DNA from: Kiritimatiellota bacterium
Lineage (GTDB): Bacteria; Verrucomicrobiota; Lentisphaeria; Victivallales; JAADHT01
Direction of reading: 5' to 3'
Length of the DNA stretch: 13,423 bases
Assembly: GCA_013151705.1 (NCBI GenBank)
Contig: JAADHT010000173.1
Span: 1-13,423 of the forward strand
Positions 1 to 5,482 of the stretch are shown here, one piece after another (within the stretch, counting starts at the first letter, position 1; each line of letters begins with the position of its first letter). The translations under genes were made by a program, and so were the position numbers. The notes below the pieces were generated by a model, which was not told where the DNA came from, searched no databases, and worked only from the letters and a program-made list of their open reading frames with translations.

Positions 1-430
1 TGAATTGTCCCTTTTTAATATTCACCGGCTTCCCGGTCTCTCCGCAAGCCAGCAATAAATCGGTCTGTCTGCAGAGGAAGGCGGGAATCTGCAATATATC
101 CGCCGTTTCCGCGATTTTCATCGCTTGCGACGGCAAGTGGACATCCGTCAACACCGGCACGCCGAATTCGCGTTTGATTTCCGCGAGTATCGCGAGCCCC
201 TCGTCGAGCCCTGGTCCGCGGTACGACGCGACCGACGACCGGTTGGCTTTATCGAATGACGCTTTAAAGATGTATGAGACACCTTTTTTCGCGCAAAGTT
301 CCGTCATGAATCCGGCGATTTCGCGACAAACCTCCAAACTCTCGGCGACGCAAGGTCCGGCTATGAGCACCATGTCCCCGCCGCCTATTTTCACGCCGTT
401 CGATATTTCAATTTTTTTCGTAACAATCAT
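1..430 (-). CDS. kdsA: 3-deoxy-D-manno-octulosonate 8-phosphate synthase (KDO8P synthase), N-terminal 143 residues, runs off the left edge
   Basis: Condenses phosphoenolpyruvate with arabinose 5-phosphate to Kdo 8-phosphate, the first committed step of Kdo synthesis for lipopolysaccharide; cytosolic. The ATG is at 430-428 and the frame is open to base 1, so the C-terminal half is outside the window. Recognisable family blocks are IAGPC (residues 23-27), FKASFDKANRSS (55-66), SYRGPGLDEGL (69-79), GVPVLTDVH (90-98), LQIPAFLCRQTDLL (113-126) and VNIKKGQF (136-143). Known of the family: a Cys in the AGPC block marks the metal-dependent class and an Asn there the metal-independent class, so C27 predicts the metal-dependent type. 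Small departures from the usual pattern are CVAES where CVIES is common and DVHLP where DVHE is common. A weak GGA lies 9 nt before the ATG. It sits downstream of kdsB, separated by 207 bp filled with two GC hairpin repeats. The identification is firm. Confidence 0.95.
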   Translation of the reverse strand, partial: MIVTKKIEISNGVKIGGGDMVLIAGPCVAESLEVCREIAGFMTELCAKKGVSYIFKASFDKANRSSVASYRGPGLDEGLAILAEIKREFGVPVLTDVHLPSQAMKIAETADILQIPAFLCRQTDLLLACGETGKPVNIKKGQF

Positions 431-520
431 TAAAATTATTCCAAATACGGTTGCGGGTAAAAAATTTTGAGAGGCGCGGTTTCCGCTTCACATCTCAGGC
501 ACCACGAATCACTAAAAACG

Positions 521-555
521 GGTGGGCGGGGACGCTTCGCCCTACTTCACCGACT
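521..555 (-). repeat. GC-rich hairpin repeat, copy 1 (REP-like)
   Basis: Bases 524-555 match 615-646 in 31 of 32 positions. The core can fold as GGGCG/CGCCC around a short loop. Read on the minus strand it starts GGTGAAGTAGGGCG. It lacks one GGGC unit present in copies 2 and 3 and has a T in place of a C in the loop. It lies between kdsB and kdsA. Confidence 0.85.
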
Positions 556-607
556 TCACTTCGATATTCGATATTCCTTCCCCGTCTCAGGCGGCGCGAA
601 TAATTAA

Positions 608-646
608 GATGGGCGGGCGGGGACGCTCCGCCCTACTTCACCGACT
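608..646 (-). repeat. GC-rich hairpin repeat, copy 2 (REP-like), running into the end of kdsB
   Basis: Bases 608-637 are identical over 30 bp to 11071-11100, and 615-646 match copy 1 in 31 of 32 positions. The core pairs GGGCGG (615-620) with CCGCCC (628-633). The stretch shared with copy 1 extends to 646, so it contains the kdsB stop codon (638-640) and the codons just before it. Confidence 0.9.
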
Positions 647-1414
647 CTCCGCAACTATTCTTCGAGCTTCCTCCAGATCCTCAGGCGTGTCTATGCCGAT
701 AGTGTCCTCGCTTGTTTTCAGCACGTGAATGACCACTCCATTCTCCAACGCCCTCAACTGTTCCAGCTTCTCGCATTTCTCCAAAGGCGACTGTGGGAAC
801 GAGACTATTTTAGCGAGAGTCTCGCTCCTGTAGGCGTAGATTCCCCAATGCAGCAATATTCCGCAATCCTCGCCTCCATCTCTCAAATACGGAGTGGCGG
901 CGCGGGTGAAATAGAGCGCTTCGGCGATTCTTCCACCATCAGTACTCGCCGGTGTCGCCACGACGACTTTGACTTTGTTGGGGTCGGTCTCTATCTCCCC
1001 CCGCCTTTTCTCGACGGCTATGGTTCCCATTTCAATGCTTTCATCACTCAACATCATATCGATCAATTGATCGACGACGCCGGGATGCACCAGCGGCTCG
1101 TCTCCTTGGAGGTTGACCACGATGTCAAAGCCCCCGCTAGTCTCCGACACGCTTCGCAGCGCCTCGTGGATTCTATCGGTGCCGGACGGATGGTCGGGCG
1201 AGGTCATAACGAATTTTCCTCCGAAATCCGCGACAACGTCCGCGATTCTAGCGTCGTCGACGGCGACCCAGACCTCGTCCGCCTTTGTGCGGGACGCTTT
1301 TTCATAGACCCATTGGACAATCGGCTTTCCATCCAGGTTGGCGAGCAATTTGCCTGGGAATCTGGTGCTTTCATATCTCGCCGGAATCACCACGACAACT
1401 TTTTCATTCGACAT
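638..1414 (-). CDS. kdsB: 3-deoxy-manno-octulosonate cytidylyltransferase (CMP-Kdo synthetase)
   Basis: Activates Kdo with CTP to CMP-Kdo, the donor used by Kdo transferases in lipid A-core assembly; cytosolic. The 258 residues match the family's usual length. Visible motifs are IPARYESTRFPGK (10-22, nucleotide loop), SGTDRI (77-82), NLQGDEP (101-107, with D105 expected to bind Mg), DPNKVKVV (144-151), HWGIYAYR (189-196), LEQLRALENG (217-226) and GIDTPEDLE (240-248, second metal Asp D242). The start ATG (1414-1412) overlaps the end of yicC by 11 nt, so the two are in one operon and probably translationally coupled. With kdsA downstream, two enzymes of one pathway are placed together. Oddity: the final Ser-Arg codons and the TGA lie in sequence shared with the dispersed hairpin repeat, so the natural C-terminus may have been replaced by repeat sequence. 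Confidence 0.97.
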   Translation of the reverse strand: MSNEKVVVVIPARYESTRFPGKLLANLDGKPIVQWVYEKASRTKADEVWVAVDDARIADVVADFGGKFVMTSPDHPSGTDRIHEALRSVSETSGGFDIVVNLQGDEPLVHPGVVDQLIDMMLSDESIEMGTIAVEKRRGEIETDPNKVKVVVATPASTDGGRIAEALYFTRAATPYLRDGGEDCGILLHWGIYAYRSETLAKIVSFPQSPLEKCEKLEQLRALENGVVIHVLKTSEDTIGIDTPEDLEEARRIVAESR

Positions 1415-2279
1415 TCTGCACCTGCTCTCTGATTTTCTCCAGTTCCGTTTTGAACGACACCACCAGATGTGTCGTGTCGCAATGCGCGGCCTTCGTGCCG
1501 AGTGTGTTTATCTCGCGTTGCATCTCTTGAATCAAAAACTCCATCGGGCGTCCGACCGGATCATCGGAATCAAGCATCGACTCAAACTGGTTGAGATGGC
1601 TTTTCAACCTTGTCAACTCCTCCGAGGCGTCGTGTCTGTCCGAAAAAATAACCACTTCTTTGAGCACTCGCTCGTCATCAGCCGCCAGTTCAAGTTCCGC
1701 CGACTTGAGATTGCTCAACAACCTGTTTTTTTGCGATTCGGGAATCGCATCGGCCAACGGCGCTATTGATTCGAGCAATTCCGAAAGGATTTTCAGCCGC
1801 GAGTCTATGTCTTTTTTAAGTCCGGCTCCCTCAGCCGTCCGGAAGATCAGAAGAGACAGCATCGCGGATTCCGCGACTTTCGCCAAATCCGCTTCGGAAA
1901 CAAGCGATTCAGGAGTCTCCTCCTCAATTACGCCCGGAAGAGCCAATATGCTGTTGATATCCACATTTCCCGATAGGTCGAGCCTTCGTTTAAGCTTCTC
2001 AATCTGTTTTTTGTACGCCGCCGCCAATTTTCCGTTGACTTTGAAGGTCGCTTCCAGCGCGCCTCCGGTGGCTGCCGTTTCGAATTTCACGAAAACCGCG
2101 CCTCTCGAAAGGTGATTGGATACGACTCTCTTCACACTTCCCTCGAATCTAACCAAGCCGACGGGAAGTTGTACGCGCGCGTCCAAATGTTTCTTGTTGT
2201 AGGAATGCGCTTCGACGCGAATGATTATATCGGCGTCCGTCGTCAGTTCAGCGTTGCCAAATCCAGTCATGCTTTTCAT
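1404..2279 (-). CDS. yicC: YicC family endoribonuclease-like protein
   Basis: YicC proteins are widespread and have been described as endoribonucleases acting on small or structured RNAs; the function in this organism is inferred. The 291 residues are close to the usual length. The N-terminus MKSMTGFGNAE is the family signature, and the C-terminal domain has EMQREINTLGTKA followed by THLVVSFKTELEKIREQVQNVE in the expected places (in the last 45 residues). The central half, about 100-200, is helical and variable, as is usual. The start ATG shares an ATGA with the stop of the upstream lipoprotein gene (4-nt overlap), and the end overlaps kdsB by 11 nt. The order yicC-kdsB differs from the common yicC-gmk-rpoZ arrangement. 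Identification is firm; the biochemical role is not. Confidence 0.93.
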   Translation of the reverse strand: MKSMTGFGNAELTTDADIIIRVEAHSYNKKHLDARVQLPVGLVRFEGSVKRVVSNHLSRGAVFVKFETAATGGALEATFKVNGKLAAAYKKQIEKLKRRLDLSGNVDINSILALPGVIEEETPESLVSEADLAKVAESAMLSLLIFRTAEGAGLKKDIDSRLKILSELLESIAPLADAIPESQKNRLLSNLKSAELELAADDERVLKEVVIFSDRHDASEELTRLKSHLNQFESMLDSDDPVGRPMEFLIQEMQREINTLGTKAAHCDTTHLVVSFKTELEKIREQVQNVE

Positions 2280-2722
2280 TTCGAAGCTCTTTTCATACGA
2301 CGTTTTCTTCTTTTTTTGATGGTGTCGCTGGTGACTTTGTTTTTCGAGTTTTCCTGTTTTTTCTTTTCGTCATCTATTTTTCGATATCTTCTGACAATTG
2401 ACCTTATGGGATACCAGTCTTTCAACTGCTTTTCGCCGAATCCCACTATAATCAATGATTTTCCGTCCAAATCATCCAAATTCCATACGAAACACGTCTG
2501 CGCGAAATCCAATTTGGATCCCCCGCTCTCCTGTACGAAAATGATCTGTTGCTGAACTTCCGGTTTCGTGAACTTGATTTGATGAATGCTTTTCTCGGAA
2601 AAATCGGGATATTGCTCCATGGCGTAAAGCCTGGCTTCCTTAATGGCCGCCAATTTGTAATTGGTTGAACATCCGGCGAGCAACAAACAAAAAACAGCGA
2701 ATGAAACTGTGAGACGGGTCAT
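2276..2722 (-). CDS. Small lipoprotein of unknown function with a basic C-terminal tail
   Basis: I do not recognise this 148-residue protein. I chose the ATG at 2722-2720 rather than an in-frame ATG 15 codons upstream because an AGAGG ribosome site lies 8 nt before it and because it puts a lipoprotein signal at the very N-terminus: MTRLT, a hydrophobic core, then the lipobox LLAGC (14-18) with C18 as the lipidated residue. Serine follows the Cys, which in enterobacteria would favour outer-membrane sorting. Residues 19-110 look like a small mixed alpha/beta domain. Residues 112-148 are almost all Lys, Arg, Glu and Asn and look disordered and RNA- or membrane-contacting. The stop overlaps the yicC start (ATGA), so it heads the yicC-kdsB operon; an envelope role beside Kdo genes is only an inference. 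Confidence 0.8.
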   Translation of the reverse strand: MTRLTVSFAVFCLLLAGCSTNYKLAAIKEARLYAMEQYPDFSEKSIHQIKFTKPEVQQQIIFVQESGGSKLDFAQTCFVWNLDDLDGKSLIIVGFGEKQLKDWYPIRSIVRRYRKIDDEKKKQENSKNKVTSDTIKKRRKRRMKRASK

Positions 2723-2842
2723 TTCAAAATCCTCTATGAATGTTGTTCGGCTTTGTCCCCCCGCCAAACAATTAAACGCATACTCTCAAAAAATCATTTC
2801 GGCCCGTACCTCCGGTGCCGAAGCGCCAACCCATTCGAAAAG

Positions 2843-2851
2843 AGTATAGCA
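2843..2851 (-). promoter_or_regulatory. Candidate extended -10 promoter for the lipoprotein-yicC-kdsB operon
   Basis: Read on the minus strand the bases are TG-C-TATACT, an extended -10 pattern. No convincing -35 hexamer is seen at the usual distance. Transcription would begin near 2836 and leave a leader of about 110 nt before the ATG at 2722. No better promoter is visible in the gap. Confidence 0.45.
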
Positions 2852-2934
2852 TGGCAATCCAATCCTACTACCCCGCCAAAGCCTAAATCAGAAACAAAAT
2901 CCCGCTCACGTTTTAATGCGTCGGTTTCTCCGCT

Positions 2935-2956
2935 GGACGAGCATACAGGCTCGTCC
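2935..2956 (-). repeat. GGACGAGC hairpin, probable diverged relative of the GC hairpin repeat
   Basis: Arms GGACGAGC (2935-2942) and GCTCGTCC (2949-2956) pair perfectly around the 6-nt loop ATACAG. Read on the minus strand the element begins AGTAGGGACGAGC; the identical 30-bp copies elsewhere begin AGTAGGGCGGAGC. The shared AGTAGGG lead and the GTGA-containing tandem just upstream link it to the same group. No T-run follows, so it is not a standard terminator. Confidence 0.75.
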
Positions 2957-3027
2957 CTACTATCCGCTGTTTCCTCCCTCTCTCCATAGTACATTCGCTC
3001 ACTGTTTTCCGCTTACTGTTCACTTTT

Positions 3028-3582
3028 TCAAGGCGCGAGAAGGGGAGGGGGGGAGACCTTGATTTTTATGTAGGGGCTCCTTTTTTTTATCGACATCAGA
3101 TTCAATTCCACGTAAATCACGAATTCCTTCGGTTCCGTCAATTTCATTTTCGCTACGAACGGCAGAAACTTGTCCACATATACTGAATTTCCGGCATCAA
3201 GCTGAAGCGGCATTCGTTTCGGTTTCGCCGGAATCACGGGGGAGACCAGATGCCAATCCTCTTTTTCGGGTTTTTTCATACCCTTTTTCCAAGGTGTGTA
3301 GTATATTTTCAGATTGAACTCCTCCACCATGAACCATTCGTGGATGAGAAGTGGTTTTGAAGAGAGGTTTTTTATTCTGAAGGTCATTTTCGGGGTTTCA
3401 CGCGCGATGAAATCGCGCTCGTAGGAGACGCACTCGATTCTGATGGAGTATTTCTTTATTTTCGGGAAATAAAGCTTGTCGAACTCGTCCGCTTTCTTCT
3501 TCGAGATCGTACCACTAAAAACAACCGGAACCGTTAATGTGGAAATCAACACGCATAAAAGTGATGAGGCGGATGGTCTCAT
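3028..3582 (-). CDS. Secreted protein of unknown function
   Basis: I do not recognise this 184-residue protein. The frame is open for 58 more codons upstream, but those overlap the methyltransferase gene in another frame. The ATG at 3582-3580 is preferred because an AGGGA ribosome site precedes it and a signal peptide follows directly: MRPSASS, then a hydrophobic stretch to about residue 23 with likely cleavage after VFSG. The mature part (25-184) has alternating hydrophobic strands, such as YSIRIECVSY (45-54), KMTFRIKNL (65-73) and KEFVIYVELNL (152-162), and looks like a beta-sandwich. There are many Lys residues and a Pro-rich end (SPPPLLAP). Its start overlaps the stop of the rlmB-type gene (ATGA), so translation is coupled although the two products act in different compartments. 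No terminator was seen after its stop. Confidence 0.75.
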   Translation of the reverse strand: MRPSASSLLCVLISTLTVPVVFSGTISKKKADEFDKLYFPKIKKYSIRIECVSYERDFIARETPKMTFRIKNLSSKPLLIHEWFMVEEFNLKIYYTPWKKGMKKPEKEDWHLVSPVIPAKPKRMPLQLDAGNSVYVDKFLPFVAKMKLTEPKEFVIYVELNLMSIKKRSPYIKIKVSPPPLLAP

Positions 3583-4151
3583 TTCAGGATCCCTCTTTGT
3601 CTGACGACCTCGAAAAGGGCCACGCCCGTCGCCACCGAGGCGTTTAAACAAGGCACTTTTCCCAGCATTGGTATGGAGACCAGGTGATCGCAGGAGTCGG
3701 CTGTCAAGCGACGAACGCCGTCGGCCTCGCCGCCTATGACAATTCCGGTCGGACAAGTCAAATCAACGTCGTACAAGGATTTTTCCGCATGGTCCGAAGT
3801 GCCCACAATCCAAATTCCGGCGTCTTTCAGTCTTTTCAAGGTGCCAGCTAGATTCGTGACTTGGTGGAACGGCACGCTTTCGGCCCCGCCGCAGGCTATC
3901 CTGCGGACGGTGTCGGTCAACGAGACGGCGCGGTCCTTCGGAACCACCACCGCGTCGACACCGGCCGCGGCGGCGGTTCTGAGGCAGGCTCCCAAGTTGT
4001 GTGGGTCTTGAATGCCGTCCAAAATCAAAACCAAAGGAACGGAACAATTTTCAAGACGTTCGAGAAGATGTTCCTCATTGCCGACTCGCAGTCTGACGCT
4101 TAAATCGGCATGTCTGTTTTTTCGAGCGCCGTTTTTCGTTTTTCTCCTCAT
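3579..4151 (-). CDS. rlmB: TrmH/SpoU family RNA 2'-O-ribose methyltransferase, RlmB type, lacking the N-terminal domain
   Basis: RlmB uses S-adenosylmethionine to methylate a ribose 2'-OH in 23S rRNA (G2251 in E. coli). This protein has 190 residues where RlmB usually has about 245. The catalytic SPOUT domain is complete. Motif 1 is LDGIQDPHNLGACLRTA (44-60, with N52 and R58), then VVPKDRA (69-75) and VTNLAGT (98-104), both RlmB-like. Motif 2 is IGGEADGVRRL (139-149, E142). Motif 3 is IPMLGKVPCLNASVATG (160-176, N170, S172). Missing is the N-terminal L30e-like RNA-binding domain; only a basic 35-residue lead (RRKTKNGARKNRH) remains. The ATG lies 13 nt after the recA stop, with a modest GGTGG before it. 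The frame cannot gain the missing domain upstream, because that would run into recA. Target specificity is inferred from motif resemblance. Confidence 0.85.
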   Translation of the reverse strand: MRRKTKNGARKNRHADLSVRLRVGNEEHLLERLENCSVPLVLILDGIQDPHNLGACLRTAAAAGVDAVVVPKDRAVSLTDTVRRIACGGAESVPFHQVTNLAGTLKRLKDAGIWIVGTSDHAEKSLYDVDLTCPTGIVIGGEADGVRRLTADSCDHLVSIPMLGKVPCLNASVATGVALFEVVRQRGILK

Positions 4152-4164
4152 CGTGGTCCACCAA

Positions 4165-5232
4165 CTATCCGCTTTTCGACGCCGTGTTTGTTTTCGGAGC
4201 GGTTCCTTTCTCTCTGATGGCCGTCAGAATTTTTTTCTGTAACGCCTGATCACTCGCTATGGTCGCTTTAGTGGGTTCGCGGCCTTGTCCAAGCTGCTCG
4301 CTCCCGAAAGAGAACCAGGAACCGCGTTTTTCAACTATACCCATATCCAAAGCGACATCGAGAATCGAGCCGGATCTTGAAATACCCTCGTTGTAGTTGA
4401 TGTCGAATTCGGCTATGCGGAACGGGGCGGCCAATTTGTTTTTCACGACTTTCACTTTCGTGCGATTGCCGATGACCTCTCCCAAATTGTCTTTGATGGC
4501 CCCTATACGCCTGATGTCCAACCTTATGGACGCGTAGAATTTCAGAGCGTTGCCGCCTGTGGTCGTTTCGGGATTTCCGAACATCACTCCGATTTTCTGA
4601 CGTATCTGGTTCGTGAAAATGACGCAGGTTTTGCTTTTGCTTATCGCTCCCGTGATTTTCCTCAAGGCCTGTGACATCAGGCGCGCCTGCAAGCCCATGT
4701 GCGAATCGCCCATTTGTCCCTCTATCTCGGCGCGCGGCACCAAAGCGGCGACGGAGTCGATGACCAGGACATCCACCGAATTGCTTCTGATCAGGGATTC
4801 GGCTATATTCAACGCGTCTTCTCCGCAGTCTGGCTGTGAGATCAAAAGCTCGTCAATGTTCACTCCTATTTTCACAGCGTATAGCGGGTCTATCGCATGC
4901 TCGGCATCGATTATCGCCGCCAAACCGCCGGCTTTCTGGGCGTTGGCGATGACATGAAGGCAGAGCGTGGTTTTTCCGGAGGATTCCGGTCCGTATATCT
5001 CCACGACTCTGCCGCGGGGAATCCCGCCGATGCCTAGCGCCATATCCAACGCCAAAGCGCCGGTGCTGATTGTGGGCACATCCACGCGCATGCTGTCGTC
5101 GCCAAGCCGCATAATGGCTCCCTTGCCGAATTCCTTTTCAATTTGTCCGATGGCGATGGCGAGATTTTTTTCCTTTTTAGGATCCATTTGAGTTTTCGTC
5201 GTTTTCGTTTCAACCGTTTTTGTTTCGGCCAT
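4165..5232 (-). CDS. recA: RecA recombinase
   Basis: ATP-dependent DNA strand-exchange filament protein, also the coprotease for LexA-type repressors where these exist. The 355 residues show Walker A GPESSGKT (81-88), catalytic E111 in IIDAEHA, Walker B VLVIDS (155-160), DNA loop L1 around EIEGQMGDSHMG (169-180) and loop L2 from TNQIRQKIGVMFGNPETTTGG (207-227). The N-terminus has a Lys/Thr-rich extension of about 16 residues before the core. The C-terminus (TAPKTNTASKSG) is basic to neutral and lacks the acidic tail known from E. coli RecA, which restrains filament formation there. The ribosome site AAGGGAG lies 7 nt before the ATG. It heads the group recA, rlmB and secreted protein; the sensor kinase gene ends 250 bp upstream. 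No classical LexA box (CTGT-N8-ACAG or GAAC-N4-GTTC) was found. Confidence 0.98.
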   Translation of the reverse strand: MAETKTVETKTTKTQMDPKKEKNLAIAIGQIEKEFGKGAIMRLGDDSMRVDVPTISTGALALDMALGIGGIPRGRVVEIYGPESSGKTTLCLHVIANAQKAGGLAAIIDAEHAIDPLYAVKIGVNIDELLISQPDCGEDALNIAESLIRSNSVDVLVIDSVAALVPRAEIEGQMGDSHMGLQARLMSQALRKITGAISKSKTCVIFTNQIRQKIGVMFGNPETTTGGNALKFYASIRLDIRRIGAIKDNLGEVIGNRTKVKVVKNKLAAPFRIAEFDINYNEGISRSGSILDVALDMGIVEKRGSWFSFGSEQLGQGREPTKATIASDQALQKKILTAIREKGTAPKTNTASKSG

Positions 5233-5355
5233 GGTTCCGCTCCCTTTGTTGCAAGCAACCGCTTGTATTTTTTCCGCTACCTGAATTTACAATTACCAAA
5301 GAGTCTGTTCGATAAGATGTCGCAAATACGCGGACACTTGTGCGAGCAGGTGGCT

Positions 5356-5364
5356 ACTATAACA
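5356..5364 (-). promoter_or_regulatory. Candidate extended -10 promoter of recA
   Basis: Read on the minus strand the bases are TG-T-TATAGT, followed by a predicted start near 5349 and a leader of about 117 nt. No good -35 hexamer is present. A 26-bp inverted repeat lies where an activator or upstream element would act. Confidence 0.45.
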
Positions 5365-5391
5365 TATGTCGCCGAATTAGCGAGTGCGCTA

Positions 5392-5423
5392 TTGTTGAAT
5401 CCTATGGAATTCAACAATTTTTT
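5392..5423. promoter_or_regulatory. Inverted repeat upstream of recA (operator or plus-strand terminator-like hairpin)
   Basis: TTGTTGAAT (5392-5400) and ATTCAACAA (5409-5417) are perfect 9-bp arms around CCTATGGA, whose CC and GG can add pairs. Six T residues (5418-5423) follow on the plus strand, which is the layout of an intrinsic terminator for that strand, but no plus-strand gene is visible. On the minus strand it has no trailing T-run and lies about 43-68 bp upstream of the predicted recA start, where a regulator could bind. Confidence 0.5.
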
Positions 5424-5482
5424 CCCGTTAAATGGGATTTAAGCATGAACACCATTATTAGCGCGTAAACAGCGATCCGCGT

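Larger units (their letters stand above)
2723..3027. other. Intergenic region between the rlmB-linked secreted gene and the lipoprotein operon
   Basis: This 305-bp gap has no supported gene. From right to left it holds an 11-bp imperfect tandem (2996-3006 and 3010-3020, CGCTCACTGTT and CGCTTACTGTT), a perfect 8-bp hairpin (2935-2956) and the candidate promoter at 2843-2851. A 66-codon minus-strand reading frame crosses the hairpin but has no ribosome site or family features. Confidence 0.6.

Noticed and set aside
611..623. Possible G-quadruplex in the GGGCGGGCGGGG run of the hairpin repeat
   Set aside because: Only three G-runs of three or more are adjacent; a fourth is lacking, and a hairpin explains the sequence better.
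725..1432. Long plus-strand open frame opposite kdsB (and similarly 12323-13225 opposite the oxidoreductase)
   Set aside because: These are antisense shadows of well-supported genes, with no domain pattern of their own.
2723..2767. Earlier in-frame ATG for the lipoprotein gene
   Set aside because: It would bury the lipoprotein signal 15 residues from the N-terminus, while the ATG at 2722 has a good ribosome site and a proper signal.
2794..2994. 66-codon minus-strand reading frame in the intergenic gap
   Set aside because: It runs through the perfect hairpin and the candidate promoter, has no ribosome site and no family features; its reading is explained by the repeat.
3583..3756. 58-codon upstream extension of the secreted protein frame
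   Set aside because: It overlaps the methyltransferase gene, is Arg-rich and low-complexity, and would displace the signal peptide from the N-terminus.
5233..5482. Canonical LexA operator upstream of recA
   Set aside because: Neither CTGT-N8-ACAG nor GAAC-N4-GTTC was found; isolated CGAAC and CTGT half-sites are not paired.
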